The translations under genes and the position numbers were made by a program. Shown one piece after another: positions 23,297 to 32,887 of a stretch of 64,000 nucleotides of DNA. Positions within the stretch are counted from its first letter, which is position 1, and every line of letters begins with the position of its first letter. The notes under the pieces were generated by a model, which did no database searches, was not told where the DNA came from, and worked only from the letters and a program-made list of their open reading frames with translations. The DNA comes from Streptomyces sp. MST-110588 (GTDB lineage: Bacteria > Actinomycetota > Actinomycetes > Streptomycetales > Streptomycetaceae). Location of the stretch: assembly GCF_022695595.1 (NCBI RefSeq), contig NZ_CP074380.1, positions 2,349,501 through 2,413,500 on the forward strand, written 5' to 3'.

Positions 23297-24508
23297 TTAC
23301 TTGCCCGGCACCCGGATGATGAGCGCGTCGCCCTGACCGCCACCACCGCACAGCGCCGCCGCGCCCACACCGCCGCCCCGCCGCTTGAGCTCCAGCGCCA
23401 GGTGGAGTACGAGTCGGGCGCCGGACATGCCGATGGGGTGTCCCAGGGCGATCGCGCCACCATTGACGTTCACCTTTTCCGGTGAAACGCCCAGGTCCTT
23501 CATTGACTGCACGGCAACGGCGGCGAACGCTTCGTTGATCTCGATCAGGTCGAGGTCGTCGACGGTCAGGCCCGCCTTGTCCAGCGCGTGGTTGATCGCG
23601 TTGGAGGGCTGGGACTGGAGGGAGTTGTCGGGGCCGGCGACATTGCCGTGGGCGCCGATCTCCGCGATCCAGTCCAGGCCCAGTTCCTCGGCCTTGGTGC
23701 GGCTCATCACGACCACCGCGGCGGCGCCGTCGGAGATCTGGGAGGCGGTGCCGGCGGTGATCGTGCCGTCCTTGGCGAAGGCGGGGCGCAGCTTGGCCAG
23801 GGACTCCACGGTGGTCTCGGGGCGGATGCCCTCGTCCTTGCTGAAGACGACCGGCTCGCCCTTGCGCTGCGGGATCTCCACGGGGGTGATCTCGGCCTCG
23901 AAGATGCCGTTCTTCTGGGCGGCGGCGGCGCGCTGGTGGGAGCGGGCGCCGAACTCGTCCTGGGGGCCGCGCTGGATGCCCAGGCGGGTGTTGTGCTTCT
24001 CCGTGGACTCGCCCATGGCGATGTTCTCGAAGGAGTCGGTGAGGCCGTCGTGGGCCATGGAGTCGAGCATCTCGATCGCGCCGTACTTGTAGCCCTCGCG
24101 GGACTTGGGCAGCAGGTGCGGGGCGTTGGTCATGGACTCCTGGCCGCCGGCGACCACGACGTCGAACTCGCCCGCGCGGATGAGCTGGTCGGCGAGCGCT
24201 ATGGCGTCCAGGCCGGAGAGGCAGACCTTGTTGACGGTGAGCGCGGGGACGCTCATCGGGATGCCGGCCTTGACCGCGGCCTGCCGGGCGGGGATCTGGC
24301 CGGCGCCGGCCTGGAGGACCTGGCCCATGATCACGTACTGCACCTGGTCGCCGCCGATACCCGCCCGGTCCAGGGCGGCCTTGATGGCGATGCCGCCCAG
24401 GTCGGCGGCGGAGAAGGTCCGCAGCGAGCCCAGGAGGCGGCCCATGGGGGTCCGCGCGCCCGCGACGATCACGGAGGTGGTGCTGGACGTACCGTTCGCT
24501 GTCGACAT
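23297..24508 (-). CDS. Acetyl-CoA C-acetyltransferase (thiolase)
   Basis: 403 aa. Catalyses 2 acetyl-CoA to acetoacetyl-CoA + CoA, or the reverse in fatty-acid and ketone use. The nucleophilic Cys96 is in VNKVCLSGL, the second catalytic site is [12 protein letters not shown] (His), and the proton-relay Cys is in [23 protein letters not shown] is the thiolase loop. Cytoplasmic homotetramer expected. It feeds the same acetoacetyl/hydroxybutyryl/crotonyl-CoA route as the dehydrogenase at 42127-42975, and so the butyryl-CoA used by IcmA. It is divergent from mce across a 137-bp gap. Confidence 0.95.
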   Translation of the reverse strand: MSTANGTSSTTSVIVAGARTPMGRLLGSLRTFSAADLGGIAIKAALDRAGIGGDQVQYVIMGQVLQAGAGQIPARQAAVKAGIPMSVPALTVNKVCLSGLDAIALADQLIRAGEFDVVVAGGQESMTNAPHLLPKSREGYKYGAIEMLDSMAHDGLTDSFENIAMGESTEKHNTRLGIQRGPQDEFGARSHQRAAAAQKNGIFEAEITPVEIPQRKGEPVVFSKDEGIRPETTVESLAKLRPAFAKDGTITAGTASQISDGAAAVVVMSRTKAEELGLDWIAEIGAHGNVAGPDNSLQSQPSNAINHALDKAGLTVDDLDLIEINEAFAAVAVQSMKDLGVSPEKVNVNGGAIALGHPIGMSGARLVLHLALELKRRGGGVGAAALCGGGGQGDALIIRVPGK

Positions 24509-24645
24509 CAGCGCGGCCCTTCCTGTGCAGGGAAGTTAACGAGGGTTACCGTCAATGTACTGAGCGGTACCCGCCGGGTCATCGGTCTGTGGATGTGATC
24601 GCGCGCACGTTGCGTAATCACACGTGCGAGCGGTGCACTGGAAGC

Positions 24646-25086
24646 ATGCTGACGCGAATCGACCACATCGGGATCGCCTGTCGCGACCTGGAGAAGACCG
24701 TCGAGTTCTACCGTGCCACGTACGGGTTCACGGTCTTCCACGAAGAGGTCAACGAGGAGCAGGGCGTACGCGAGGCCATGCTCAAGATCAACGAGACGTC
24801 CGACGGCGGCGCCTCCTACCTCCAGCTCCTGGAGCCGACCCGGGAGGACTCCGCGGTCGGCAAGTGGCTCGCCAAGAACGGCGAGGGGGTGCACCACATC
24901 GCCTTCGGCACGGCGGACGTGGACGGCGACTCCCAGGCCATCCGGGACAAGGGCGTACGGGTCCTGTACGACGAGCCGCGCACCGGCTCGATGGGGTCCA
25001 GGATCACCTTCCTGCACCCCAAGGACTGCCACGGCGTCCTGACCGAACTGGTCACCGCCGCGTCCCCCTCCCAGACGCGGCACTGA
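24646..25086 (+). CDS. mce: Methylmalonyl-CoA epimerase
   Basis: 146 aa from ATG 24646 (MLTRIDHIGIACRDLEKTVEFY), with GGAAGC upstream. Interconverts (2R)- and (2S)-methylmalonyl-CoA in the cytoplasm. Vicinal-oxygen-chelate fold with metal ligands expected at His7 (DHIGI), the second-half His (GVHHIAFGTADVDG) and the C-terminal Glu (CHGVLTELV). GSMGSRITFLHPKD is a family block. It works with MutAB and MeaB between succinyl-CoA and propionyl-CoA and supplies (2S)-methylmalonyl-CoA for polyketides. It lies just upstream of scy but with a 193-bp gap, so is probably separately transcribed. Confidence 0.94.
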   Translation: MLTRIDHIGIACRDLEKTVEFYRATYGFTVFHEEVNEEQGVREAMLKINETSDGGASYLQLLEPTREDSAVGKWLAKNGEGVHHIAFGTADVDGDSQAIRDKGVRVLYDEPRTGSMGSRITFLHPKDCHGVLTELVTAASPSQTRH

Positions 25087-25279
25087 CCTTTGCCTTCCCC
25101 TGCCGGTAGAGTGCAGCCTCGGCCGGGGAACAGGTTTGGGGCTCGGTCCATACTCTGCCGATGATCTGACACCATTTCTTCGGAAGGGTCAGCTCCGGTA
25201 GGCGTCCGTGTCGATGGGACGGACGCGGGCAGAACGGAGCCGGCCGCCACCATGACCAGGGGACGGATGGGACCGCGCA

Positions 25280-28200
25280 GTGCGGGGCAACGACCGCTAC
25301 GAGGCTGACGACCACCTCTCGCAGTTCGAGGCCGCGATGGAGCGGCTGAAGACCGAGCGGGACAAGGCCGTTCAGCACGCCGACGACCTCGGCTACCAGG
25401 TCGAGGTGCTGCGCGCCAAGCTCCACGAGGCGCGCCGCAACCTCGCGACCCGTCCTGCCTACGACAACGTCAGCCACCAGGCCGAGCAGCTTCTGCGCAA
25501 CGCCCAGATCCAGGCCGACCAGTTGCGTACGGACGCCGAGCGCGAGCTGCGCGAGGCACGGGCACAGACCCAGCGGCTGCTCCAGGAGCAGGCCGAGCGC
25601 CAGGCGCGGATGGAGGCCGAGCTGCACGCCGAGGCGGTGGCCCGGCGCCAGCGCCTGGACGAGGAGCTCAACGAGCGCCGTCAGACCGTCGAGTCGCACG
25701 TCAACGAGAACGTCGCCTGGGCGGAGCAGCTCCGCTCCCGTACGGAGGCCCAGGCCCGCCGGCTCCTGGAGGAGTCCCGGGCCGAGGCCGAGGCCGCGCT
25801 GTCCTCGGCGCGCGCCGAGGCGCAGCGGCTGGCCGACCAGGCCCGCCAGCGGCTGGGCGCCGAGGCCGAGCAGGCCCGCGTCGAGGCCGAGGCGATCCTG
25901 CGCCGGGCCCGTACGGACGCCGAGCGGCTGCTGAACGCCGCCTCCGCCCAGGCCCAGGAGGCCACCGACCAGGCCGAGCAGCTCCGCAACAGTGCCGGCA
26001 GCGAGTCGGAGGCCGCCCGCCGGCAGGCCGCGGAGCTGACGCGGACCGCCGAGGCCCGTCTCCAGGAGGCGGACACCGCGCTGCGCGAGGCGCGGGCGCA
26101 GGCCGAGAAGCTGATCGAGGAGGCGCGGGAGAGCGCCGGCAAGCGGCTGTCGGACACCGAGTCGGAGAACGAGCAGCGCTCCCGTACGGCCAAGGCGGAG
26201 ATCGCCCGGCTGGTCGCGGAGGCCACCAAGGAGGCCGAGGCGCTGCGGGCGGAGGCCGAGCAGCTCCGCGCGGACGCCCGCGCGGAGGCGGAGCGGCTGG
26301 TCGCCGAGGCGCAGGAGGCCGCGCGCTCGAAGGCGGCGGAGGACTCCGCGGCGCAGCTCGCCAAGGCCGCGCGGTCCGCCGAGGAGATGCTGACCAAGGC
26401 GTCGGAGGAGGCCAAGGCCACGACCCGGGCCGCCGCCGAGGAGGCCGAGCGGCTGCGCCGGGAGGCCGAGGAGGAGGCGGACCGGCTGCGCGAGCAGGCG
26501 CACGACACCGCCGAGGAGCTCAAGGGCGCCGCCAAGGACGACACCAAGGAGTACCGCGCCAAGACCGTCGAGCTCCAGGAGGAGGCGCGCCGGCTGCGCG
26601 GCGAGGCCGAGCAGTTGCGGGCCGAGGCGGTCACCGAGGGCGAGCGGATTCGTGCCGAGGCCCGCCGGGAGGCGCTCCAGCAGATCGAGGAGGCGGCCGG
26701 TACCGCCGAGGAGCTGCTGGCCAAGGCGAAGGCGGACGCGGAGGAGACCCGGTCGGGCGCGGGCGCGGAGAGCGAGCGCGTACGGGCCGAGGCCGTCGAG
26801 CGGGCCACGGCGCTGCGCAAGCAGGCCGAGGAGCTGCTGGAACGGTCCCGCACCGAGGCCGAGGAGCTGCGGACCGAGGGCGAGGAGGCCGCAGCCGCGC
26901 TCAAGGCCGAGGCCGAGGAAGCGGCGCGCAAGCTGCGGGCGGACGCCGAGCAGGCCGCGCAGGACCGCCGGGCGCAGGCCCAGGAGGAGCTGACCCGGCT
27001 GCAGACCGAGGCGCAGGAACGCCTGTCCACGGCCGAGGAGGCGCTGCGCGAGGCCCGTGCCGAGGCGGAGAAGCTGCGCCGGGAGGCGCAGGAGGAGGCC
27101 GCCCGGCTGAAGTCGGAGTCGGCCGAGCGGCTGCGCACACTCCAGCAGCAGGCCGAGGAGGAGGCCGAGCGGCTGCGTGCCGAGGCCGCCGCCGATGCCT
27201 CCACCGCCCGTGCCGAGGGCGAGTCCGTGGCCGTACGGCTGCGTACGGAGGCCGCGGCCGAGGCGGAGCGCCTCAAGAGCGAGGCGCAGGAGACCGCGGA
27301 CCGGCTGCGGGCCGAGGCGGCAGCCGCGGCCGAGCGTACGGGCGCGGAGGCCGCCGAGGCGCTGGCCGCCGCCCAGGAGGAGGCCGCCCGCCGTCGCCGG
27401 GAGGCCGAGAAGCTGCTCGGCGAGGCGCGGGAGGAGGCCGATCAGGAGCGTACGGCCGCCCGCGAGCAGAGCGAGGAGCTGCTGGCTTCGGCCCGTACGC
27501 GGGTCAGCGAGGCGCAGGCCGAGGCGGAGCGGCTGGTCGAGGAGGCCGACCGGCGGGCGGCGGAGCTGGTCGCCGCGGCCGAGCAGACCGCGCAGCAGGT
27601 GCGGGACGCGGTGGCCGGGCTGCAGGAGCAGGCCGAGGAGGAGATCGCCGGGCTGCGTTCGGCGGCCGAGCACGCCGCGGAGCGTACGAAGACCGAGGCG
27701 CAGGAGGAGGCCGACCGGGTACGGGCGGACGCCTACGCCGAGCGCGAGCGCGCCTCCGAGGACGCCTCCCGGGTGCGGCGCGAGGCGCAGGAGGAGGCCG
27801 AGGCCGCCAAGTCCCTGGCCGACCGGACGGTCTCGGAGGCCATCGCGGACGCCGACCGGCTGCGCGCGGAGGCCGACGGCGTGCTGGACGAGGCACGCGA
27901 GGCGGCGAACAAGGCCCGCTCGGACGCGGCCGAGCAGGCGGACCGGCTGATCGCCGAGGCCACGGCGCAGGCCGAGAAGCTGGTCGCCGACGCCACGGCC
28001 CGGGCGCAGCAGATGCGTACGGACGCCTCGGACTCGCTGGCCGCCGCCGAACAGGACGCGGCCCGTGCCCGTGCCGAGGCGCGCGAGGACGCCAACCGTA
28101 TGCGGTCGGAGGCCGCCGAGCAGGCGGACCGGCTGATCGCCGAGGCGCGCGCGGAGGCCGAGCGGATCGTCGAGGAGGCCACCGAGCTGACGTCCTCGGC

Positions 28201-29527
28201 GCAGGAGGACGCCGACCGTACGGTCCAGGAGGCCCGGGACATCGCCGACCGGGTGCGGCTGGAGGGCGAGCAGCGGGCCGCCGGCGCGCTGGCCGAGGCG
28301 GCCCAGGCGGCCGAGCGGCTGGAGAACGAGGCGACCGCCCTGCTGGAGCAGGCGCGTCAGGAGGCGGAACGTACCGGCGACCAGGCGCGCGAGGCCGCCA
28401 ACAAGACGCGGACGGAGGCCGCCGAGCAGGCGGACCAGCTCGTCGCCGAGGCCACCGCCGAGGCGGAGCGGCTGCGCGAGGCCGCGGCCGAGGCCACCGC
28501 GGAGGCGGAGCGGGAGGCCGACCGCACCCGTGCCGAGGCCCGTGAGCAGGCGGAGCGCACGGTCGGCGAGGCCACCGCCGAGGCCGAGCGGCTGCGGGCG
28601 GACGCGGCCGAGGCGGTCACCACCGCGCAGGAGCACGCCACCCGTACGCGGGCGGAGTCCGCGCGGATCAAGGAGGACGCGCAGGGCGAGGCGGACCGGC
28701 TGCGGGCACAGGCGCAGGAGGAGGCCGAACGTACGGTCGACCAGGCGCGCAAGGACGCGGCCAAGCGCCGCGCGGACGCCGCCGAGCAGGCCGACCAGCT
28801 CGTCGCCAAGGCCCAGGAGGAGGCGGTACGCGCCGCGGCGGCGGCCGAGGAGCAGGCCGACACAATGGTCGGCGCGGCCCGCAAGGAGGCCGAGCGGATC
28901 GTGGCGGAGGCCACCTCCGAGGGCAATGCGCTGGTGGAGAAGGCCCGTACGGACGCCGACACGCTGCTCAGCGAGGCGCGGGTGGACTCCACCGCGATCC
29001 GCGAGCGCGCCGAGGAGATGCGCCGGCGCACCGAGTCCGAGGTCGAGGAGCTGCACGAGCGGGCCCGCCGGGAGTCCGCGGAGACGATGAAGAACGCGGG
29101 CGAGCGGGTCGACAAGCTCATCGCGCAGGCCACCGCGCAGCAGAAGGAGGCCGAGGAGAAGGCCGAGCGGCTGCTGTCGGACGCCAGCAGCGAGGCGAGC
29201 AAGGTGCGGATCGCCGCGGTGAAGAAGGCGGAGGGGCTGCTCAAGGAGGCCGAGCAGAAGAAGGCCGCGGCGGTACGGGACGCGGAGCGCAGGCGGGCCG
29301 AGGCCGAGGCGGAGGCGGCCCGGATCGTGGAGGAGGGCAAGCGCGAGCTGGAGGTGCTGGTCCGGCGCCGCGAGGACATCAATGCCGAGATCTCCCGTGT
29401 CCAGGACGTCCTCGAAGCGTTGGAGTCTTTCGAGGCCCCGGCGACGAACGGCGGCAAGGACGGGGGTGTCAAAGCAGCCGCGGGTGCGGGGGCAACTCGT
29501 TCGAGTGGCAAGCAGTCCGGTGGATAG
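25280..29527 (+). CDS. scy: Scy, large coiled-coil polarisome protein
   Basis: 1415 aa from GTG 25280 (VRGNDRYEADDHLSQFEAAMERLKTERDKAVQHADDLGYQ). Scy is the scaffold of the Streptomyces tip-organising centre: it recruits DivIVA and FilP and sets sites of tip growth and branching. A DivIVA-like N-terminus of about 60 residues is followed by more than 1250 residues of nearly uninterrupted coiled coil rich in Ala, Glu, Arg, with repeats of the type AEAERLRAEA. A short disordered tail ends TNGGKDGGVKAAAGAG.... The repetitive gene creates a 1525-codon antisense frame that is not real. The S. coelicolor protein is, as I recall, 1326 aa, so this one is longer by roughly 90 residues, probably extra coiled-coil repeats. 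It is followed 162 bp later by filP, the invariable order. Old label: cellulose-binding protein. Confidence 0.95.
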   Translation: MRGNDRYEADDHLSQFEAAMERLKTERDKAVQHADDLGYQVEVLRAKLHEARRNLATRPAYDNVSHQAEQLLRNAQIQADQLRTDAERELREARAQTQRLLQEQAERQARMEAELHAEAVARRQRLDEELNERRQTVESHVNENVAWAEQLRSRTEAQARRLLEESRAEAEAALSSARAEAQRLADQARQRLGAEAEQARVEAEAILRRARTDAERLLNAASAQAQEATDQAEQLRNSAGSESEAARRQAAELTRTAEARLQEADTALREARAQAEKLIEEARESAGKRLSDTESENEQRSRTAKAEIARLVAEATKEAEALRAEAEQLRADARAEAERLVAEAQEAARSKAAEDSAAQLAKAARSAEEMLTKASEEAKATTRAAAEEAERLRREAEEEADRLREQAHDTAEELKGAAKDDTKEYRAKTVELQEEARRLRGEAEQLRAEAVTEGERIRAEARREALQQIEEAAGTAEELLAKAKADAEETRSGAGAESERVRAEAVERATALRKQAEELLERSRTEAEELRTEGEEAAAALKAEAEEAARKLRADAEQAAQDRRAQAQEELTRLQTEAQERLSTAEEALREARAEAEKLRREAQEEAARLKSESAERLRTLQQQAEEEAERLRAEAAADASTARAEGESVAVRLRTEAAAEAERLKSEAQETADRLRAEAAAAAERTGAEAAEALAAAQEEAARRRREAEKLLGEAREEADQERTAAREQSEELLASARTRVSEAQAEAERLVEEADRRAAELVAAAEQTAQQVRDAVAGLQEQAEEEIAGLRSAAEHAAERTKTEAQEEADRVRADAYAERERASEDASRVRREAQEEAEAAKSLADRTVSEAIADADRLRAEADGVLDEAREAANKARSDAAEQADRLIAEATAQAEKLVADATARAQQMRTDASDSLAAAEQDAARARAEAREDANRMRSEAAEQADRLIAEARAEAERIVEEATELTSSAQEDADRTVQEARDIADRVRLEGEQRAAGALAEAAQAAERLENEATALLEQARQEAERTGDQAREAANKTRTEAAEQADQLVAEATAEAERLREAAAEATAEAEREADRTRAEAREQAERTVGEATAEAERLRADAAEAVTTAQEHATRTRAESARIKEDAQGEADRLRAQAQEEAERTVDQARKDAAKRRADAAEQADQLVAKAQEEAVRAAAAAEEQADTMVGAARKEAERIVAEATSEGNALVEKARTDADTLLSEARVDSTAIRERAEEMRRRTESEVEELHERARRESAETMKNAGERVDKLIAQATAQQKEAEEKAERLLSDASSEASKVRIAAVKKAEGLLKEAEQKKAAAVRDAERRRAEAEAEAARIVEEGKRELEVLVRRREDINAEISRVQDVLEALESFEAPATNGGKDGGVKAAAGAGATRSSGKQSGG

Positions 29528-29689
29528 GGGGTATGCGGTGATTCCTTCCGGCCCATGTCCACCGGGCACCGGCCGGGGCTCAAACGGGAGGCCGGAGTCC
29601 GTATGAAACCGGCAATGACTCGATGACACGCCACCCGGGCCCCTAGGATTCCCTTTATCACCTCACCGGTCTCTTTGGACAGGAACCCC

Positions 29690-30628
29690 ATGAGCGACAC
29701 TTCCTCCCCTTTCGGCTTCGAGCTCGTGCGGCGTGGGTACGACCGCGGTCAGGTGGACGACCGCATTACGAAGCTCGTCGCCGACCGTGACAGCGCACTG
29801 GCCCGAATCACCTCGCTGGAAAAGCGGATCGAGGAGCTGCACCTCGAAACGCAGAACGCCCAGGCCCAGGTCAACGACGCCGAACCGTCCTACGCGGGGC
29901 TCGGCGCACGTGTGGAGAAGATCCTCCGGCTCGCGGAGGAGGAGGCCAAGGACCTGCGTGAGGAGGCCCGCCGGGCTGCCGAGCAGCACCGTGAACTGGC
30001 CGAGTCGGCCGCCCAGCAGGTCCGTAACGACGCCGAGCAGTTCGCGGCGGAGCGCAAGGCGAAGGCGGAGGACGAGGGCTCCCGCATCGTCGACAAGGCC
30101 AAGGGTGACGCCGCGACGCTGCGGGCCGAGGCGCAGAAGGACGCGCAGTCCAAGCGCGAGGAGGCGGACTCCCTCTTCGAGGAGACCCGCGCCAAGGCCG
30201 CGCAGGCCGCCGCCGATTTCGAGACAAACCTCGCCAAGCGCCGCGAGCAGTCCGAGCGGGACCTCGCCTCCCGGCAGGCCAAGGCGGAGAAGCGGCTGGC
30301 GGAGATCGAGCACCGCGCCGAGCAGTTGCGCCTGGAGGCCGAGAAGCTGCGTACGGACGCGGAGCGCAGGGCCCGTCAGACGGTGGAGACCGCGCAGCGC
30401 CAGGCCGAGGACATCGTGGCCGACGCGAACGCCAAGGCGGACCGTATCCGCAGCGAGTCCGAGCGGGAGCTGGCGGCCCTGACCAACCGCCGCGACTCGA
30501 TCAACGCGCAGCTCACCAATGTCCGCGAGATGCTGGCGACGCTGACCGGCGCGGCGGTGGCCGCGGCCTCCTCCCCCGCCGACGAGGAGCCGATCTCCCG
30601 GGGCGTGCCCGCCCAGCAGTCCCGCTGA
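29690..30628 (+). CDS. filP: FilP, coiled-coil intermediate-filament-like protein
   Basis: 312 aa from ATG 29690 (MSDTSSPFGFELVRRGYDRGQVDDRITKLVADRD). FilP assembles a cytoskeletal network behind hyphal tips that gives rigidity and interacts with DivIVA and Scy. The N-terminal ~60 residues contain the DivIVA-like GFELVRRGYDRGQVDDRI. Residues ~60-280 are coiled coil (AEEEAKDLREEARRAAEQHRE...), with a short polar tail. Length is normal (about 310 in S. coelicolor). A TAGGAT -10-like box at 29644-29649 suggests its own promoter in the 162-bp scy-filP gap. The N-terminus is clearly related to that of Scy. Confidence 0.95.
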   Translation: MSDTSSPFGFELVRRGYDRGQVDDRITKLVADRDSALARITSLEKRIEELHLETQNAQAQVNDAEPSYAGLGARVEKILRLAEEEAKDLREEARRAAEQHRELAESAAQQVRNDAEQFAAERKAKAEDEGSRIVDKAKGDAATLRAEAQKDAQSKREEADSLFEETRAKAAQAAADFETNLAKRREQSERDLASRQAKAEKRLAEIEHRAEQLRLEAEKLRTDAERRARQTVETAQRQAEDIVADANAKADRIRSESERELAALTNRRDSINAQLTNVREMLATLTGAAVAAASSPADEEPISRGVPAQQSR

Positions 30629-30829
30629 GGCGCCGCCGCACACGATTCCTGATCGCCGCTGTCCCCGGGTTTGCGCTTGTCCCGCCCGTCCCGCGACACC
30701 TTCCTGTCGTCCCTGCTGTCCCTGTTCCCGTTCGTGTCCCGTTCCCTCGCACGCACCGTCCGCCCGCCCGCCTTATGAACAGGCGGGCGGACGGCTTTCA
30801 AGTGGCAATGCCCCTTTTGGGAGCTTAGC

Positions 30830-31912
30830 GTGCTGTACATGATCGAGCTTGCGGGGCTGACCAAGCGGTACGGCGAGAAGACCGCCGTGGACGACCTCAC
30901 CTTCACCGTACGGCCCGGTGTCGTCACCGGATTCCTCGGTCCCAACGGCGCCGGCAAGTCCACGACCATGCGGATGATGCTGGACCTGGACCACCCGACC
31001 GCCGGCCGCGTCCTGATCGACGGCAGGCACTACCGGCAGCTCCACGACCCGCTCACCTCCATCGGCGCCCTGCTCGACGCCAAGGCCGTGCACGGCGGGC
31101 GCAGCGCCTACCACCACCTGCTGTGCCTGGCGCAGAGCAACGGCATCCCGCGCGCCCGGGTGGCCGAGGTGCTGGACACCGTGGGCCTGACCGCGGTGGC
31201 CAAGAAGCGCTCCAAAGGCTTCTCGCTCGGCATGGGCCAGCGCCTGGGCATCGCCGGCGCGCTGCTCGGCGACCCCGAGATCCTGATGTTCGACGAGCCC
31301 GTCAACGGCCTGGATCCCGAGGGCATCCACTGGATCCGCAACCTGATGAAGGGGCTGGCCGCCCAGGGCCGTACGGTCTTCGTCTCCTCCCACCTGATGA
31401 GTGAAATGGCGCTCACCGCCGAGCACTTGATCGTCATCGGCCAGGGAAAACTGCTGGCGGACACCTCGATGGCCGACTTCATCCGGCAGAACTCGCGGTC
31501 GTACGTACGGATGCGCTCGCCGGAGTACGAGCGGCTGCGCGAGGTGCTGCACGGCGCCGGGATCGCCGCGGTCGCGACGGGCGACGGCGCACTGGAGATC
31601 GACGGCGCGGAGGCGGACCAACTGGGGGAACTGGCCGCCCGGCACGGGATCGTCCTGCACGAGCTGAGCCCGCAACACGCGTCCCTGGAAGAGGCGTTCA
31701 TGCAGCTCACCGCCGAGTCGGTGGAGTACCACGCGCATTCGGGGCCGTCGCCTTCCGCGGTCCCGCCGGGCGGGCCGGGAACCGGCGGGCCGGGGCCGGG
31801 GGCGCCGCCCGCGGACGGCGGCTGGGGAGCCGGCTGGCGGGCCGGCCGGCCCAAGAAGCCCGGCAGCCGCGGCGGGCCCGGCAGACCCGACCAGCCGGAG
31901 AAGGGAGCCTGA
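30830..31912 (+). CDS. ABC transporter ATP-binding protein, pair 1
   Basis: 360 aa from GTG 30830, six bases after GGGAG (30819-30823); ATG 30839 is an alternative. BcrA/ABC-2-type ATPase: Walker A GPNGAGKSTTMRMM, signature FSLGMGQRLGIAGALLGDP (variant of LSGGQ), Walker B ILMFDEPVNGLDPEG, and H-loop SSHLMSE. The last ~65 residues are Gly/Pro-rich disordered tail. The stop is two bases from the start of its permease. Within the ATPase, 31365-31442 is identical to 33414-33491 of the paralogue. The substrate is unknown; the family includes peptide-antibiotic and lipid exporters. Confidence 0.9.
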   Translation: MLYMIELAGLTKRYGEKTAVDDLTFTVRPGVVTGFLGPNGAGKSTTMRMMLDLDHPTAGRVLIDGRHYRQLHDPLTSIGALLDAKAVHGGRSAYHHLLCLAQSNGIPRARVAEVLDTVGLTAVAKKRSKGFSLGMGQRLGIAGALLGDPEILMFDEPVNGLDPEGIHWIRNLMKGLAAQGRTVFVSSHLMSEMALTAEHLIVIGQGKLLADTSMADFIRQNSRSYVRMRSPEYERLREVLHGAGIAAVATGDGALEIDGAEADQLGELAARHGIVLHELSPQHASLEEAFMQLTAESVEYHAHSGPSPSAVPPGGPGTGGPGPGAPPADGGWGAGWRAGRPKKPGSRGGPGRPDQPEKGA

Positions 31913-31914
31913 CG

Positions 31915-32688
31915 ATGGCGGCGGTCCCCCACGTCCTGCGGTCGGAGTGGACGAAGATCCGGTCGGTGCGGTCCACGGTCTGGACGCTGGGCATCGCCTT
32001 GCTGGTCACCGTCCTGGTCGGCGCGCTGGTCTGCCTGCTCGTCAAGAAGGACTTCGACTCCCTGTCCACGGTGGACCGGCTGACCTTCGACCCGACCCAC
32101 GTCAGCTTCTCCGGCATGGGCCTGGGCCAGCTCGCGATGATCGTCTTCGGTGTGCTGGTGGTGTCCAACGAGTACAGCACCGGCATGATCCGTACCTCCC
32201 TGGCCGCCGTCCCCCAGCGCGGCACCTTCCTCTTCTCCAAGATCGCCGTCGCCACGCTGCCGGCTCTCGCCGTCGGCCTGGTGACGTCCTTCCTGGCGTT
32301 CTGCGTCGGCCAGGCCGTGCTGGGCGAGCACCGGGCGGAACTCGGCGACCCCGGCGTGCTGCGCGCCGTCCTCGGCGGCGCGCTCTACATGACGCTCATC
32401 ACCGTCTTCTCGATGGGCGTGGCCGCGATGCTGCGCAGCCCCATGCTCTCGCTGGGCGTCCTGATGCCGTTCTTCTTCCTGATCTCCGGCATCCTGGGCG
32501 GCGTCAAGGCCACCCGGAAGATCGGCTGGTACCTCCCGGACCAGGCGGGCCAGAAGATCATGCAGGTGGTGGCGCCCGCGGACGACGAGGTTCCGTACGG
32601 GCCGTGGGGCGGGCTGGCCATCATGGCCGCATGGACGGCCGCGGCCCTGCTCTGCGGGTACGTGCTGCTGAAGAAGCGCGACGCCTGA
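31915..32688 (+). CDS. ABC-2-type permease, pair 1
   Basis: 257 aa, six predicted membrane helices. The cytoplasmic N-terminus has the actinobacterial signature SEWTKIRSVRSTVWTLGIALLV. Other blocks: VSNEYSTGMIRTSLAAVPQRGTFLFSKI, and GVAAMLRSPMLSLGVLMPFFFLISGIL. It pairs with the ATPase immediately upstream (two-base gap) to form a dimeric exporter. About 200 bp separate it from the second, paralogous pair. Confidence 0.9.
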   Translation: MAAVPHVLRSEWTKIRSVRSTVWTLGIALLVTVLVGALVCLLVKKDFDSLSTVDRLTFDPTHVSFSGMGLGQLAMIVFGVLVVSNEYSTGMIRTSLAAVPQRGTFLFSKIAVATLPALAVGLVTSFLAFCVGQAVLGEHRAELGDPGVLRAVLGGALYMTLITVFSMGVAAMLRSPMLSLGVLMPFFFLISGILGGVKATRKIGWYLPDQAGQKIMQVVAPADDEVPYGPWGGLAIMAAWTAAALLCGYVLLKKRDA

Positions 32689-32795
32689 ACGCCCCACACG
32701 ATGCGGGAACCGCCCTACGCGGTGCGTGGACCGTCCCACACGAGCGTGAACCACCCCACCCGACGCCCCAAGCGCCCCATGAGCCGTCACCCGTT

Positions 32796-32824
32796 TTGAC
32801 GGGAACCGTCAGCCTCCCGATAAC
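32796..32824 (+). promoter_or_regulatory. Candidate sigma-HrdB-type promoter of ABC pair 2
   Basis: TTGACG (32796-32801), 17-bp spacer, GATAAC (32819-32824). An overlapping TAACCT two bases downstream also fits TANNNT. It lies 64 bp upstream of the second ATPase ATG, so pair 2 can be transcribed independently of pair 1. Confidence 0.5.
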
Positions 32825-32887
32825 CTCCTAACGCGTACGGGGGTACGAGAGCACCTCTGCCCCGAACGATCTCGCGAGGGGCGGAGA

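Noticed and set aside
25052..29629. 1525-codon open frame antisense to scy
   Set aside because: It arises from the repetitive GC-rich coiled-coil codons of scy. The translation is Leu/Gly/Arg low complexity with no domain or start signal.
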